Shown: positions 46,891 through 58,902 of the stretch, piece after piece
How the letters are laid out: each line of letters begins with the position of its first letter
Numbering within the stretch: the first letter of the stretch is position 1
From: Zeus faber
Lineage: Eukaryota; Chordata; Actinopteri; Zeiformes; Zeidae
Assembly: GCA_960531495.1 (NCBI GenBank)
Contig: OY482850.1
Location: forward strand, 405,343-469,342
DNA: 64,000 bases
Reading direction: 5' to 3'
The notes under the pieces: generated by a model
What the model was told of the DNA's origin: nothing
The model's input: the letters and a program-made list of their open reading frames with translations, nothing else
Database searches by the model: none
Made by a program: the position numbers and the translations under genes

Positions 46891-48596
46891 TTAAATTGTG
46901 GCAGAATGAGCGACAAAAATACAAAAGATACTGTTACAAAACTCCAGTTGTGTAGTTATAAGAGCATTACCCAGTTTAGGTCAGTTACTTGGAAATAATT
47001 CAGCGAAGGGGTTGGCAAGTCCCTGTGCTAACATAGAATCGAAATGCAGTGTACACCTCTCATATTGTAAACAATGCTCTTTAACAGAGATATGTAATGT
47101 AATGTAATGTAATAACCCTATGATACCTAAGGCAAGTATTAGTGCAAAAAAAATTCTCCAAAAATGCAGTAATCTATCCAGAAAACATGTTCCTCACAAA
47201 AGAAAACAAAGAATTAACTGTCAACACTGAGGCATCTATAATCTGTTTGTGCATTTCACACATAAGTCGAACTGGGGGTTTTACAGATTCTACCTGCCCT
47301 AGTGCAAAGTGGTGGTGGCTGTGTGGAAACTTTATGGTCCTGTGTCAGTGCACCTGCTAGTGTGTCAGTTGCATGTGCAGGACTGGGGACATGCTGAATT
47401 GGGTCCACTGAGGGCTGGGAGCGGGCATCATGTGACAGCACACATTCAGCAGAGGACCCAGGGGAAGGCAACAGTGCAGCATGTACTGGAGAATCAGAGT
47501 TATTCGATACCTCACACACAGCATGCGGAACGGTTACGTCTGTCTCCGAGGCCGGGGCATTCACAGCCACAACAGTTGCATCGCTCGATGGTATGCGATT
47601 TCTGGTTACCAGCCGTCTCCAGGAACCCTTTAATGAGTTGACTTTCATAATTGGCCCCCTGATCCGAATAATTGCATTCAGGGAAAGCATTTGCGCAGAA
47701 AAAGTCATTCCAGAAATGACGGCAACCTGCTTCGCTGGTTTTTACATGGGGATGCATGGGACAGTTTGGAAAAGGGATCTGTGTCAACGAAAACGTGAAC
47801 ACACTTCCTGTTAGCCTGCTCAGCAGCCCAAAAGTCAATACAGACTAGCTCCATCGGTTCAGAGGTGCGAAGACTTTGAGCAGGTGCTTGGCTGTTAGGC
47901 TCTGGGGTCTTTCCAACCACACAGCTAAAGCAGTTCCTGACATGACTGATGATGTCACGCCATCCCTACCCAAAAGAACCTTTGCCTGGCGAGAGAAAGT
48001 GTCTGATCCTGCCCCTGATGACCAGCTGAGTCGTGGAGGCCTTGGAGGACCTGGGCCTTCAGGGAGCCCGGAACAACTTGCTGGTCAATTGTCTTGTTCA
48101 TTTGTCTGCCTTTCTTTACCTTGTACAGCATGCCATCCATGATCGACAGCTTTGGCCAGAGTCTCAACATCTTGCTCTTGCAGATTGACCAGTTCACTTT
48201 GTGGTAGAGAGGCAGTCTGGTCGACACTGGCAAGTAGTGGAATAGCTGGTCCTGTGCCTCTCACTTGGCAGATACCTCCAGAGTCGTGTGCATAGAACAA
48301 GGCTGAGACGTCATCTGAAGAGAGGGACCCCTGAGGGGGAGGCGGGGTGACAAAAACTTCCTCCTCGGAGTGATCATCAACTAACTGGCAGTTAGTAGTA
48401 CACATGAATGCATCTTGTACTGTTCCACTTACTTGGTTCAGTAACGAGGCATAAGGTTCAGTTACAAGACGGTTGCCCATGCATGACTGGACAAATGGCT
48501 CTCCACTCAACGCATCAGCAACCACATTCTTTGCACCAGGGACATAGTTTAAATCAAAAGTATATGCTGCAAGCTTTGAAACCCATCTCAAGATTC

Positions 48597-49640
48597 AAGA
48601 TTCAAGATTTTTTATTTGTCACATACATATACATACTTCCATACATATATGCAGTGAAATGTAATGCAACGCACCCGGTGATAGCACACAATATGTCCTA
48701 GGAAAAAAATAAAAAATAAAATAAAATAAAAAGTAGAAAATTCCTTTCTAATAGACCGACTAACTGACTCCTAAAACGTAATACAGTAAGTGGAATACTT
48801 ATAGAATAAGATAAAAATATAAAGAATAAAATACAATAAAAATAAATTGAAATAAAATGGAATAGATAGAAGGAATATGCCTATGTGTATACAGATATGT
48901 GCATTTAAAGTGGCATGTGAATTAAAGTGGCATGTGAATGTGAATAGAGGGAGTAGTGTTTGGGATAATACAGCACAGTATACAACAGTACGGCGCAGCA
49001 ATACGGCATCACGAACAACCCTGAACAGTGACACAGTATGCGGTACAGTATGCTACATACAGTACACTAGGTAGTGGAGCCTAGTGCATGGCTCGGTTAG
49101 GACCCCTGGTGAGGTCAGCGTTGACAGTTCTGATGGCGTGCGGGAAAAAACTCCGTCTCAGTCTCTCTGTTCTCGCTGCGTGACTGCTGAGGCGCTTGCC
49201 TGACCGCAGCAGCTGAAACAGTCCGTTGTTGGGGTGATGAGGATCCTTCATGATCCTACGGGCTCTGCTACTACACCTCCTGGTGTATAACTCCTGCAAG
49301 GGGGGGAGGGTAGTTCCAGTGGTACGTTCAGCTGAACGCACCACCCTCTCAAGGGCCCGCCTGTCCTGGGCAGTACAGTTCCCAAACCAGGCAGTGATGT
49401 TGCCTGTCAGGATGCTCTCCACTGCTCCAGAGTAGAAGGACTTGAGGATCCTCACCGAGACCCGGAATTTCCTCAGCTGCCTGAGGTGGTCGAGACGCTG
49501 CCTCGCCTTTCTCACCAGAGTGTCTGTGTGAACAGTCCATGTTAAGTCCTCTGTGATGTGGACTCCCAGATATCTGAAGCTGCTCACCCTATCGACAGAA
49601 GTCCCATTAATCCACAAGGGCACGTGCGTCATCTCTGTTC
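48597..49640 (-). mobile_element. CR1/L2-group LINE copy inside the Gypsy fossil
   Basis: Its 3' end lies at 48597 (inverted TTGAATCTTGAATCTT tail, then GTCACATACATATACATAC). The RT C-terminus is an uninterrupted frame at 49632-49081 (183 residues): RVSSFRYLGVHITEDLTW, FYSGAVESILTGNITAWFGN, YTRRCSSRARRIMKDPHH. The copy is 5'-truncated just upstream of that frame. The clean frame suggests a fairly recent insertion compared with the copy at 16.3-19.7 kb. Confidence 0.92.
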
Positions 49641-50144
49641 ACATGGATCTCACCTGGGCTTCGTCAAGATGTACGTCAATGGATGATTATCTGTCCAGAC
49701 GTGAAACATCAGCCTTTCACCAGTGGCTAAACTTGTCATAGACCGCCCATTTAAGAGCAAGAAACTTCAGCCAATGTGCTGGATAGTTCAGCTGGGAGTG
49801 TGAGAGTGTCTTGCTGGCGAATGCCATGGGTCAGGCAATCTTTCCGTCAGGAGGCAACTCTGAGAGGACAGCACCTAAGCAATCAAAGGAGGCATCAATC
49901 ACGAGGATGAATGGTGCATTAAAGTCCGGATGGGCTGATGTGACACTGTGGACAAGCTCATGTTTCAAAAGTCTGAATGCTTCTTTGCGCTCATTGGTCC
50001 AGTCAGTTGGAGGCATATACGTGGCATATATTTTTTTTAACTTAGGTTTATGGCCTCTCCCTCTCTTGAGTGGAATGGCAGGCTAAGCCACAAGGCTGAA
50101 GAGCAGCTTAGCTTTAGCAGAACACCCCTCAATGACATGATGGT

Positions 50145-50280
50145 AGTAGGCACGGTGGCGCAGTGCATTGCACTGCAGCCTCACAGCAAGAAGGTCCTGT
50201 GTTCGATTCCCGCCTGGGGTGCTGTTGGCACCGTGCTCCGGCGGGTTATCTCCCAAATAGGAGCCGGCAGCAAGGCATGA
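50145..50280 (+). mobile_element. tRNA-type SINE head inside the Gypsy fossil
   Basis: GGCACGGTGGCGCAGTGCAT resembles a tRNA A box, and GTGTTCGATTCCC is a good B box, so the tRNA-derived RNA polymerase III promoter is preserved. It continues with CGCCTGGGGTGCTGTTGGCA and stops at about 50280 (AGCCGGCAGCAAGG), so it is 3'-truncated. It resembles the AFC-type SINEs of fish. Confidence 0.78.
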
Positions 50281-53239
50281 GAAAACCATCTGAAACCCCT
50301 CAAGTGCAACCTGTTCAGATGGAGCATAGACCATAAGGTCATCCAGGTAACATAACAGGCTTGTGAAGTTCTCATTGCCAAAGATGAACATCATCATTCG
50401 CATAAAAGTGGCAGGACTGTTTGTCAGGCTCTTGGGGCATCCTGTTATATTCATGGAGACCGAATGGGGATGAGGATGCTGTGTATTATTTGTCGTACTC
50501 ATGCAGTCTCACATTGTATAAGCCTGATGTGAGGTCCATTGTGGAGAAGAACACATCCCTGTCAAGTGCAGCGAGGGTGTCTGTCTGATGATGAAATGGA
50601 TGTGCATCTTTTACTGTTCTTATGTTCAAACACCTGAAATCATTGCAGATGTGAAGATCACCATTTGGCTTAACATCTCAGTAAGAGCCGTCCGAAGCTT
50701 GCCATAATGTCACGGTGAGACCTGCCTGTATGGAAATTTGAAGGGCTTGTCAGCCACTGGGCGGATTCTGTGAACAAGGCCTTTCACCTCACCACAGTCC
50801 CTTTTGTGTCTCAAAAAGATGGACTCATACTGCTCAATGATCCGCAGCAGTGTATCTTTCCACTCGAGGGAGACTTCACAAGATGACAGGTCCCCATCCT
50901 GTAACCCCATGTCACTCAAAACATGTGAGATCTCCTCCTCTGACCTTGGCGTAGGTGATGAGCTCTGTGTGTACTGCATACTGGATTGAATGCGATCCAG
51001 TTCCAGGTAAGTCCTGCACAGAAGGACAGGGGGACACATCTACAATCTTTGCATTTTTTTTTAAGAATGAGTGGCTTTTCCGTGGGATTTACTATTTTGA
51101 CTGGAACCCAGCCACCGCCTCATAAGGAAGTGACAACTCTCCCCACCAGAATTTGTGCACGTCTGGTCCTGGACTGGGTGGGTTCGACAATGACTGTACT
51201 CCTCACTGCAGAGATGTCAAGTGCAGGCAATTCAGCCCACACCAAATCATCATCTGGGTGGGACAGCAGGGATACTAAATGGGCTAGTTCATCATCCTGA
51301 GTACCATTAACTGGAGATGCGACGTCTCGGTCATGAACAGTCTCTTTCAGCTGTGAAATTAGCCACTTGATGGCATTACTACCGAGAATCATTTCCTTAG
51401 TTTTGCCCGGCACAATGAGAACAGGAACAATCACTTTGTTGTCAAAAAACTGATGCAGTGAAGTCATCCATGGCATAAGGTGTGACTAGGTGTCACACAC
51501 AACCAACAATGCCCGCTATCAGTAGTCACATCAGTCACATCACGTGTAGAATAGGCTATCAGTCTTAGAGAGTATCTGCAGGCTTTGCACAATCAGTGTT
51601 TTTGGGGATGACACTATGTTGCTGGAGGTTTGATACAATGATTCATTATCATTTATGTCTGTGAAATCCAAGGTGAAAGGCTCACTCATTTGATCTGCAC
51701 AGCCCTCCCCTGTACGCAAATCATTCCATTTCCCTGCTTACCATGGAAAGAAGGACGTCTCCCCTCTTGACAGTTGCGTCTTGAATGGCCAGGTAAATGA
51801 CACAGGAAGCACAGCCTGTTCTCCGGACCGTGAGTGAGGGCAGAGTGAGAGATGCCTTTACATATGGAACACGGTGTGTCATTTAAGCCCTCAGCTTTTG
51901 GTAGCCTGTTGTTGGTATGTGGCTTTCAATTTGCTTGAGCATAACCCAGGCACTGGAAGGGTAATACTGGACGGACACCTTCTCCAGCATGCCAATCAAC
52001 CTCTCTAAAGTAGAATTGTCATGACTCACATATTTCTTCTGTTCGGGGATATCTGAAACTAAAGTGGCATTTGGGCTAACCTCTTCTGCTACTCCTCTCT
52101 GTAGAAGACCTGAGCCCGTTCTCTACATGGTATTCATCCAACACTTTCTGAACCTCACAAGCTGGCAATTTATCGATTGTCTTGGACCTAAAGGTGAGAG
52201 CTAAATCTCTACTGAGGCAGTGTCTGATGAACATATGCGTCAAACATTTTACCCTGCTATTTTAGACAATCCGCGGCAACATCAGCAGCCCTGTTCAAGT
52301 CAATATTCAGGTGGATCCTCCTGTTCTTTTGGCAGGGTGGAATAAAAGTCAGCAAGAGGCACAGAGGAGCAATGGCTAGAGCTGAAATGTTTGCGCAGGA
52401 GTCCATAGATGGCCTGCAGGTTATGTTAGACATCAGTTCCACCATCCCTTATTCCAAATCTCACAACATCCTTCGCTCTGCCTCTCAGGTGGATGAGGAT
52501 TTCCTCAGCTTGGTTTTCCAGCTGAACACCAATTTTTCTGATATAGGTCCTCATTGATTCCTCCCATTCATCAACAGCCAGTGTATTGGAACTTTCCCCT
52601 CAAAGGCGGATCTTTGACTACACTGTGAGAGATCAGCCGGTCTTGGGAGAGATCCAGCATGTGGCTGGAGGAGTCGTTTTTATTGTGTGCTTCTTCATGA
52701 CTTGTATGAACAGCAGCTGTAGGGCTAGATGTGTTGAGGTGTGACATACAATATCAGCTATCAGCCAGCTGCTGGCCTATCTGCTGCACAGTAGTACTCA
52801 TTTTGTCAACTGGTCTCGCATCATCAGGAGGAGTGTTTGGAACAGTGTGCTGTGGCAGATGTAACTTGACCATAGGACTATGAGGTGTCACTGCATCACT
52901 GCATACATTCGGCAGGACTATGCACTTAATCCGCACCGAAAGCTATTTATCCTCCACCTGATGGTTACCATGCGAAAATGAAACAGGTGTGCTCTTAAAT
53001 ACTCTACCCCTACCAAAACCTAGAGGAGCCATATTAGACGAACCAAATTTGCTGAGATCTAGTCTCGATAGTAAAATCCCCACACAGATAAAATTACAGT
53101 CCTAAGGGAATGTGGCTGTTAATAACTAGGTAAACCTGACAGTTTCGATACGCTGAAGAAAGGATTGTGGCTCTAAAACGATGTAGTGGTGAGAAGACAT
53201 CTGCCCGGTCCGGTGTAGTCATGGACAAGCCACAGTCCC

Positions 53240-54305
53240 AATGTGAATGAACACAGGATCCCCCCGGGGCTGCGTCCTCAGCCCCCTACTGTACTCCCTG
53301 TACACAGATGACTGTGTGGCCAGGTCCAGCTCCAACACCATCATCAAGTTGATGAGAAGGCCTACCGCAAGGAGGTGGCTGACCTGTCACTCTTGTGCCA
53401 GGACAACAGCCTCCACCTGAACGTCAGCAAAACTAAGGAGCTGATTGTGGACTTTGCGCCTTTGGTGATTAATGGGACTTCTGTCGACAGGGTGAGCAGC
53501 TTCAAGTACCTGGGAGTCCACATCACAGACGATTTAACATGGACTTTACAAACAGACACTCTGGTGAGAAAGGCAAAGCAGCGTCTTTACCACCTCAGGC
53601 AGCTGAGGAAATTCCGGGTCTCGGTGAGGATCCTCGAGACCTTCTACTTTGGAGCAGAGGAGAGCATCCTGACAGGCAACATCACTGCCTGGTTTGGGAA
53701 CTCTACTGCTCAGGACAGGCGGGCCTGGCAGAGGGTGGTGCGTTCAGCTGAACGTACCACTGGAACTACACTCCCCTCCCTGCAGGACTTATACACCAGG
53801 AGGTGTAGTAGCAGAGCTCGCAGGATCATGAAGGATCCTCACCACCCCAACAACGGACTGTTCCAGCTGCTGCGGTCAGGCAAGCGCCTCCGCAGTCACA
53901 CAGCATTTTTTCCCGCAAGCCATAAGAACTGTCAATGCTGACCTCACCAGGGGTCCTCACTGAGCCACACACATAGGCTCCACTACCTAAGTGTACTGTA
54001 TGTATCATATTGTACCGTATACTGTGTCACTGTTCTGGGTTGTTCGGTGTTATCGTATTGCGGTGCCGTACTGTTGTATGCTGTGCTGTATATCTCACAA
54101 ACGCTACCTCACTTTTTTCACGTGCCACTTTAATGCACATATCTGTATATACATAATTAGCCTATCCCATATACATAAGTCTATCCCATATGCATAAGCC
54201 TATTCCCTTTATCTATTTAATTTTATTTAATTTTATTTAATTCTATATATTTTTATTTTATTCTATAGCATTCGACTGCATTACATTTTAGGAATCAGTT
54301 AGTTG
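53240..54305 (+). mobile_element. CR1/L2-group LINE copy, plus strand (5' part)
   Basis: Begins with the palm block NTGSPRGCVLSPLLYSLYTD (53252-53310). The main frame 53375-53941 (188 residues) then has the C-terminal blocks LCQDNSLHLNVSKTKELIVD, SSFKYLGVHITDDLTW, TGNITAWFGNSTAQDRRAWQ and YTRRCSSRARRIMKDPHH. A short deletion removes the FADD region near 53345. The 3' UTR is interrupted at 54313 by a hAT element and resumes at 55562-55711, ending in TTGAATCT units. Confidence 0.92.
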
Positions 54306-54313
54306 GTCTTGTA

Positions 54314-55561
54314 TAGGGGTTGGCAACCTTCAGCATTAAAAGAGCCATTTGTGTGCAATTCCTGCCAAATAAAACCCACCTGGAGTCGCAAAACGTATTT
54401 GACAGCTATAATGAAGATAACACCGCATATATAGTTTCATTACACTCATGCTATGTATATAAGAACTGTAGTTTGTTGCATTCATGAAATAAAATAACTA
54501 CAGACTGATAAAGAATTTCATTTTATTTCTGTGCTTGACACAGCAAAACACTAAATTATTTTGAACTCTAAAAAAAGAAAAAAACAAAAAAGGAATACCC
54601 GCACGTATCATTTTCCTTTGAAATAAAATAAAAAATGCAGGTCCTTCACTTATTTGTTTATTTGAAAAAAAAAAAAAAATATTCAGTTTAATTAAAAGGG
54701 GCGAAAGAAATGTTAGTTTATGTTTTATCACGACTTAAGTCTATTTCAGTGCGCCATCACCCGGGACAATTTTCTCAGTCAACCATCAACCTGAATATGA
54801 ACCACAGCTACATCCATTCAGGGTCCAATATAAATATCTGTATTTGCAAAATTAATAGCTTGTTTCTCTCACCTGCTTAATGTGATTTCTGCCCCTGAAC
54901 TTCAATGCAGAGCTTCTCCATATCGGGGCTGTATAATGTAACTTTGAGCTTCAGCTGTCATCAGTGAGTCACAACCTATTTTTGCTATTTATGAAGTTGA
55001 TGGTGGAGAACACTTGCTCACCAAATCTCACCAAAAGTAGTATGTGGATCCAAAGATGGACAGGACCCCAAATGCTTACTTCTTCATGTTCAAATAGGTG
55101 TCGGGGATGGCACCCATGTCTCGATTCCACTCCGCATTCCATGAAACGAACTTAAACGTTCTATTTTCCTCAGAAACTTTTCCTTTTTTGGATGTACCCA
55201 TGGTTAGCTTACCGGGGGTCGAGAGCTCAAAATAAGTCACCAGCCTTTCGACAACAGGTGACGCATACAAGGTACGACGCATATTTTGATCGACAAAATA
55301 TTAAAACATTTTATTTCACTGTTACAAGATCACCTACATCTCCAGAATCATAACTATTACATTGAAAAAATTGACTAAATAGAATAAAATTTATTTAAAT
55401 TAAATAACCATTATTGATTCACATTATTTTCTGAAAGCCACAGGGAGCCACAGCAGAGGGATGAAAGAGCCGCATGTGGCTCCAGAGCCGCATGTGGCTC
55501 CAGAGCCGCATGTGGCTCCAGAGCCGCATGTGGCTCCAGGGCCGCGGGTTGCCAACCCCTG
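54314..55561 (-). mobile_element. hAT element inserted in the LINE 3' UTR, with 8-bp TSD
   Basis: A 1248-bp element with ends TAGGGGTTGGCAACC and (inverted) CAGGGGTTGGCAACC. It is flanked by GTCTTGTA (54306-54313) and GTCTAGTA (55562-55569), an 8-bp duplication with one change, and the LINE reads on across it. Minus-strand remains: an N-terminal transposase start (MGTSKKGKVSEENRTFKF, about 55200-55140) and decayed C-terminal dimerisation sequence with LHHQLHK-like and PDMEKLCIEVQGQKSH blocks (about 55010-54880). The catalytic middle is deleted. Confidence 0.88.
55467..55538. repeat. Four tandem 18-bp units in the hAT end
   Basis: Unit GAGCCGCATGTGGCTCCA, four near-perfect copies. Each unit holds an inverted GAGCC/GGCTC pair, so the block can fold on itself. 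Confidence 0.93.
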
Positions 55562-55711
55562 GTCTAGTAGAAATTCTTAGGTAGCTACTGTGTTCAGTCT
55601 AGGACATATTGTGTGAAATCACCGGGTGCGTTGCATTGACATTTCACTGCATATGTGTATGAAAATATGTATATGTATGTGACGAACAAACCTCTTGAAT
55701 CTTGAATCTTG
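55562..55711 (+). mobile_element. 3' end of the LINE begun at 53240
   Basis: GTCTAGTAGAAATTCTTAGG, then ACCGGGTGCGTTGCATTGAC, GTGACGAACAAACCTCTTGA and two to three TTGAATC tail units. Confidence 0.9.
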
Positions 55712-55712
55712 A

Positions 55713-56135
55713 ATGTGACCTCTGTCATATGTCCTCTGTCTAAATGAATCTCCCAGAACTGGTCAGCTTTGTGGTAACAGCAGGTTTATTCCACATCTGC
55801 ATTTTTGACAAAGGAAAAAGTAGAATGGTCATCTCTTGTGGACAAACAGCACATGCTTTGTCCCTTAGACAATCCTTCATAAATCTGAGGATTACCCACA
55901 ATCCTTTGCATCACTACACAATGAGGTGCAATTTTACAACAGCAGATGGTTGGCAGAAGTTTTCCCATTTAGCGGGATTTAACCAGAACTTTTCCACTAT
56001 GTTACATACAGTATGTGTGTGTTTATGTACGTTCTTAACTGGAAGATGTCTGTGGATCTGTTGATTAATATTTTATCTCCTTGTTCCCTTTACGTTGCCA
56101 GGTTCCTGAAAAAACACGAAAAACATCAATCCACT
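55713..56135 (+). repeat. Duplicated segment, copy 2 (partner 46440-46890)
   Basis: Starts directly after the LINE tail. The frame from 55744 runs 106 codons: MNLPELVSFVVTAGLFHICI, FDKGKSRMVISCGQTAHALS, then NLRITHNPLHHYTMRCNFTT and beyond. Against copy 1 there are about 20 nucleotide differences in 210, many changing the residue, so there is no clear sign of selection on the protein. Not identified. Confidence 0.5.
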
Positions 56136-56139
56136 AAAA

Positions 56140-56815
56140 CTCGTGACCACGTCGAGTCGAGTCCACTTGACTGTGCGAGTAAGTGATGCATTCCAGATCC
56201 AGAAAGGCATCGGAAAAATAGAAGATATCGAAAAATATAAATAGATAAAAATAGATATGGTAATTACTCACAGAAATACAGTTTTTCGTATTTCATGGAA
56301 ATGTAACTTATCTAAAATTTAATTCAAGGAAAGAAGTCACCACTAAAATTACGTAAGTTCGACTATGTTCTCAAACCTCCGTAAATACCTAAACCTGCGT
56401 ACGTCATCTGCCGTGACTCCAGATGTACTTTCACACACAACAAGGTAAGTTATAACAATGACAAGTTTTGGTTTAAAGTGGAAAATATATGGTTGTATTA
56501 TTGAAACTTTATGTTAATACAGTTTTCTCCAGCTAAATTTAGCAAAGTTAAATGAAAAGGCAGAAGGTGTTAGTTATTGACAAGTTCTTCCATAATAATT
56601 CTAATGGCAAATTATTTTTAAAGTTCCACAAATGTTGTCTGCATTACAATATAGACAAGTAATCTATTCGACTGAATTTTCCAATTGTAGATTATTAAAA
56701 TAAAAAATATAATGAAGTTCTTATTAAAACTAACATTTATTTATTTTGTTTATGAATATTATGTATGTATTAATACTGTTATGTAAAGCAATTACAAAGA
56801 TAGTTTCTGTTATTG
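56140..56815. other. Unassigned stretch
   Basis: AT-rich, no gene or known repeat recognised. Confidence 0.3.
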
Positions 56816-56820
56816 TTCCA

Positions 56821-58030
56821 GATGCCGAAAAATAGCCGAAAGTCTAAGACAATAAAGACACAATTGGCCAAAAATCCAGTCCTTGAGGTCAGTGACAATA
56901 TCCTTTGCTAAAAAAGAAACATATCTACACAAATGCCCAAAAATTGATAGTTATGTTTTCCAAATTGGACCTTCTGGTTGACTATGGATTTGTTTCACAT
57001 GTCACAGGAAAATTATTTTAGGTAAAGTTCCAGAGAAAAGTACTGTAAACAATTCATCTTTAGATCCTCTTCCACCAGAAATAAAAGGATTAAACTCAGT
57101 GGAACAGCACTTAATTGCCAGGATTCCATATTCCAATCATGAAAATACTAGCTTTCCAAAAGGTGGACAAAATGGTGTTCATGGGCCAGTTACATATGTA
57201 CCTTCAGATATCGCCGATGTAACAAATGTATTTCCAAGAGCTGATGATAATGACTGAGGTGGATTGGGTGGCGTGAGCAGCCACACGTGGTGCTCGTTGG
57301 TTGGGCTGACGAGCATCAGGTTTAAAAACCCCGTCCACACACTAGGTCAAGATGGGAGCCCTCTGTCATGACATGTTCCATCTGCTCCTGGCTAATTCCA
57401 CCCAGCCTCATCTCTGCAACAAACTGCTCTTCAAAACTTCCCGTTGTCTATGTCTCTGCGCCAGAGGGTTGTGAAGACAAGTTTATTGTAGAGATGAGGC
57501 CGGGTGGGAATGAAACCTGATGCTCGTTAGCCCAATCAACGAGCATCAGGTGTGGCTATTCAAGCCACCCCATCCAGCACAATGACCTTATGATTCATGT
57601 TCAATTGAAGAGGAAGTCAACTTATAAAAGCCATTATAAATATCAACACGTCCATACAAATAAAATACAAAACAGAATTGGCATATTTGAGAATACATAA
57701 CAAGTGGTATAAAGATGTAGAATTCAATAATGAATGGAATAATCCTCTTCCCAGAATTGAAGGTCCAAAAACCACAAACAACAATACAATGAATGTATGT
57801 GGATTGATAACATTGAAAATCCAGATTTAAGTTCAGAAGATGAAAATATTGATGAAACATTTACTGATTAACATTAACATGGTTCTGTTAATGGACACAT
57901 GTTTACAACCAGTTAATATTGTACAGGAAATATTACACCAGCACTTTGATGACATTTTGTTCGTAAGCACCAGCAGCAGGGTACAACCCTCTATGATTAT
58001 TGGCAGATGAAACCAATGAAGCTAAATGTT
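56821..58030 (+). mobile_element. Helitron/DUF6570-like protein remnant, split by a MITE
   Basis: Plus-strand translation gives MPKNSRKSKTIKTQLAKNPV at 56821, then LPPEIKGLNSVEQHLIARIP near 57070, PKGGQNGVHGPVTYVPSDIA near 57160, and after the MITE LMIHVQLKRKSTYKSHYKYQ near 57590. The pattern (PPEL-GL-EE-LIAR..., GGQ-G-KG-V...P-D) matches my memory of the DUF6570 region next to Helitron-like N domains in large eukaryotic mobile genes. Several stops and frame changes follow (57.85-58.2 kb). No helicase or Rep motifs are present, so only an N-terminal part remains. Could also be another DUF6570-bearing element. Confidence 0.5.
57255..57581. mobile_element. MITE, second copy, with ATGAC target duplication
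   Basis: A 327-bp relative of the element at 40924-41235. The ends are TGAGGTGGATTGGGTGGC and (inverted) TGTGCTGGATGGGGTGGC, with inner GTTGGTTGGGCTGACGAGCA and its inverse. Target duplication ATGAC (57250-57254 and 57582-57586), or AATGAC if one base is counted as target. Confidence 0.88.
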
Positions 58031-58039
58031 TCCCAGTTC

Positions 58040-58900
58040 TTTACAAACTCATCAAAAATTTGAGAAAATTGGGGTTTTTTTAGAACACAGTCACTTTGTA
58101 ACATCATGAACCAATGGCATATAAATCCACAGTTCGTCTCTGAGTGGCCGTAAAAATCAAAAGTTTTAAGTCGTGCTACATTGCACAGATTCCAGAGAAC
58201 TGTAATACCTATCTAACACAACTAAACTGCACCCTGTGTATCGCTGCCTGCAGCTATATTTATTATTATTGTTGTTATTATTATTATTATGAAAAATAAA
58301 CAATAATCTGATGAATTGTTGTTTGATCACTCCAAAAGTGTGGCAGCCTGCTAATGTTCACAATGTAAACTGTTAGCATGAGTGAATCAGCAGTTCACAG
58401 GTCAAACTCATTTGACGAGAATCTCTGACCCATAGGTGTATGAGTACAAACAATGTACATGGCAGAAGCACTTTTCATTAGCATATTCTCCGGCCGTTAT
58501 TCAGATCATATATTTTGAACTGTGTTTACCTGACAGTTAGTCTTAATATTGCTTTCTTTGGAATAGTAACTGAACATCAGTGTGCATGTGAACACAAGGG
58601 ATAGTTGTTTGCTTTTGACTTTAGCTATGAATGTTCTCTCATATGCAGGGAATTCCTTTTTTTCTTTCAAATTAGCAATACAACGGTTCCGTATTTTTCC
58701 GTGTTGTTCAACATCAGCATTTAGCATCTGAATACACAGAGCGACCTTTATTTAAACATCGCAGGGTTCGTTCATAACAATTAAATTAAATAATTTAATT
58801 TGTAATTCCCGTAAGTACCATTTCCAAAGAATGAACGGGACATCTGGCAGTCATGCGGGGGACATTAGCTGTTAAGGGACAGTAGTTGTAACTTACTAGC
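58040..58900. other. Unassigned stretch
   Basis: Contains an (ATT)-rich patch at 58258-58290. No gene recognised. Confidence 0.3.
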
Positions 58901-58902
58901 TT

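Larger units (their letters stand above)
47240..52950 (-). mobile_element. Ty3/Gypsy LTR retrotransposon fossil (internal region)
   Basis: Minus-strand remains of gag-pol, in order from high to low coordinate: gag-like sequence with a zinc-knuckle-type region (about 52.9-51.7 kb), a protease region (51.48-51.1 kb), RT (about 51.0-50.28 kb), RT end and RNase H (50.14-49.65 and 48.6-48.46 kb), integrase zinc-binding and core (48.23-47.5 kb). Recognisable stretches include CYLDDLMVYAPSEQVALEGF and AAYTFDLNYVPGAKNVVADA. It is broken in many places (well over ten by my reading) and is not active. LTRs were not identified. It is older than the LINE (48597-49640) and SINE (50145-50280) inserted in it. 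Confidence 0.88.
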
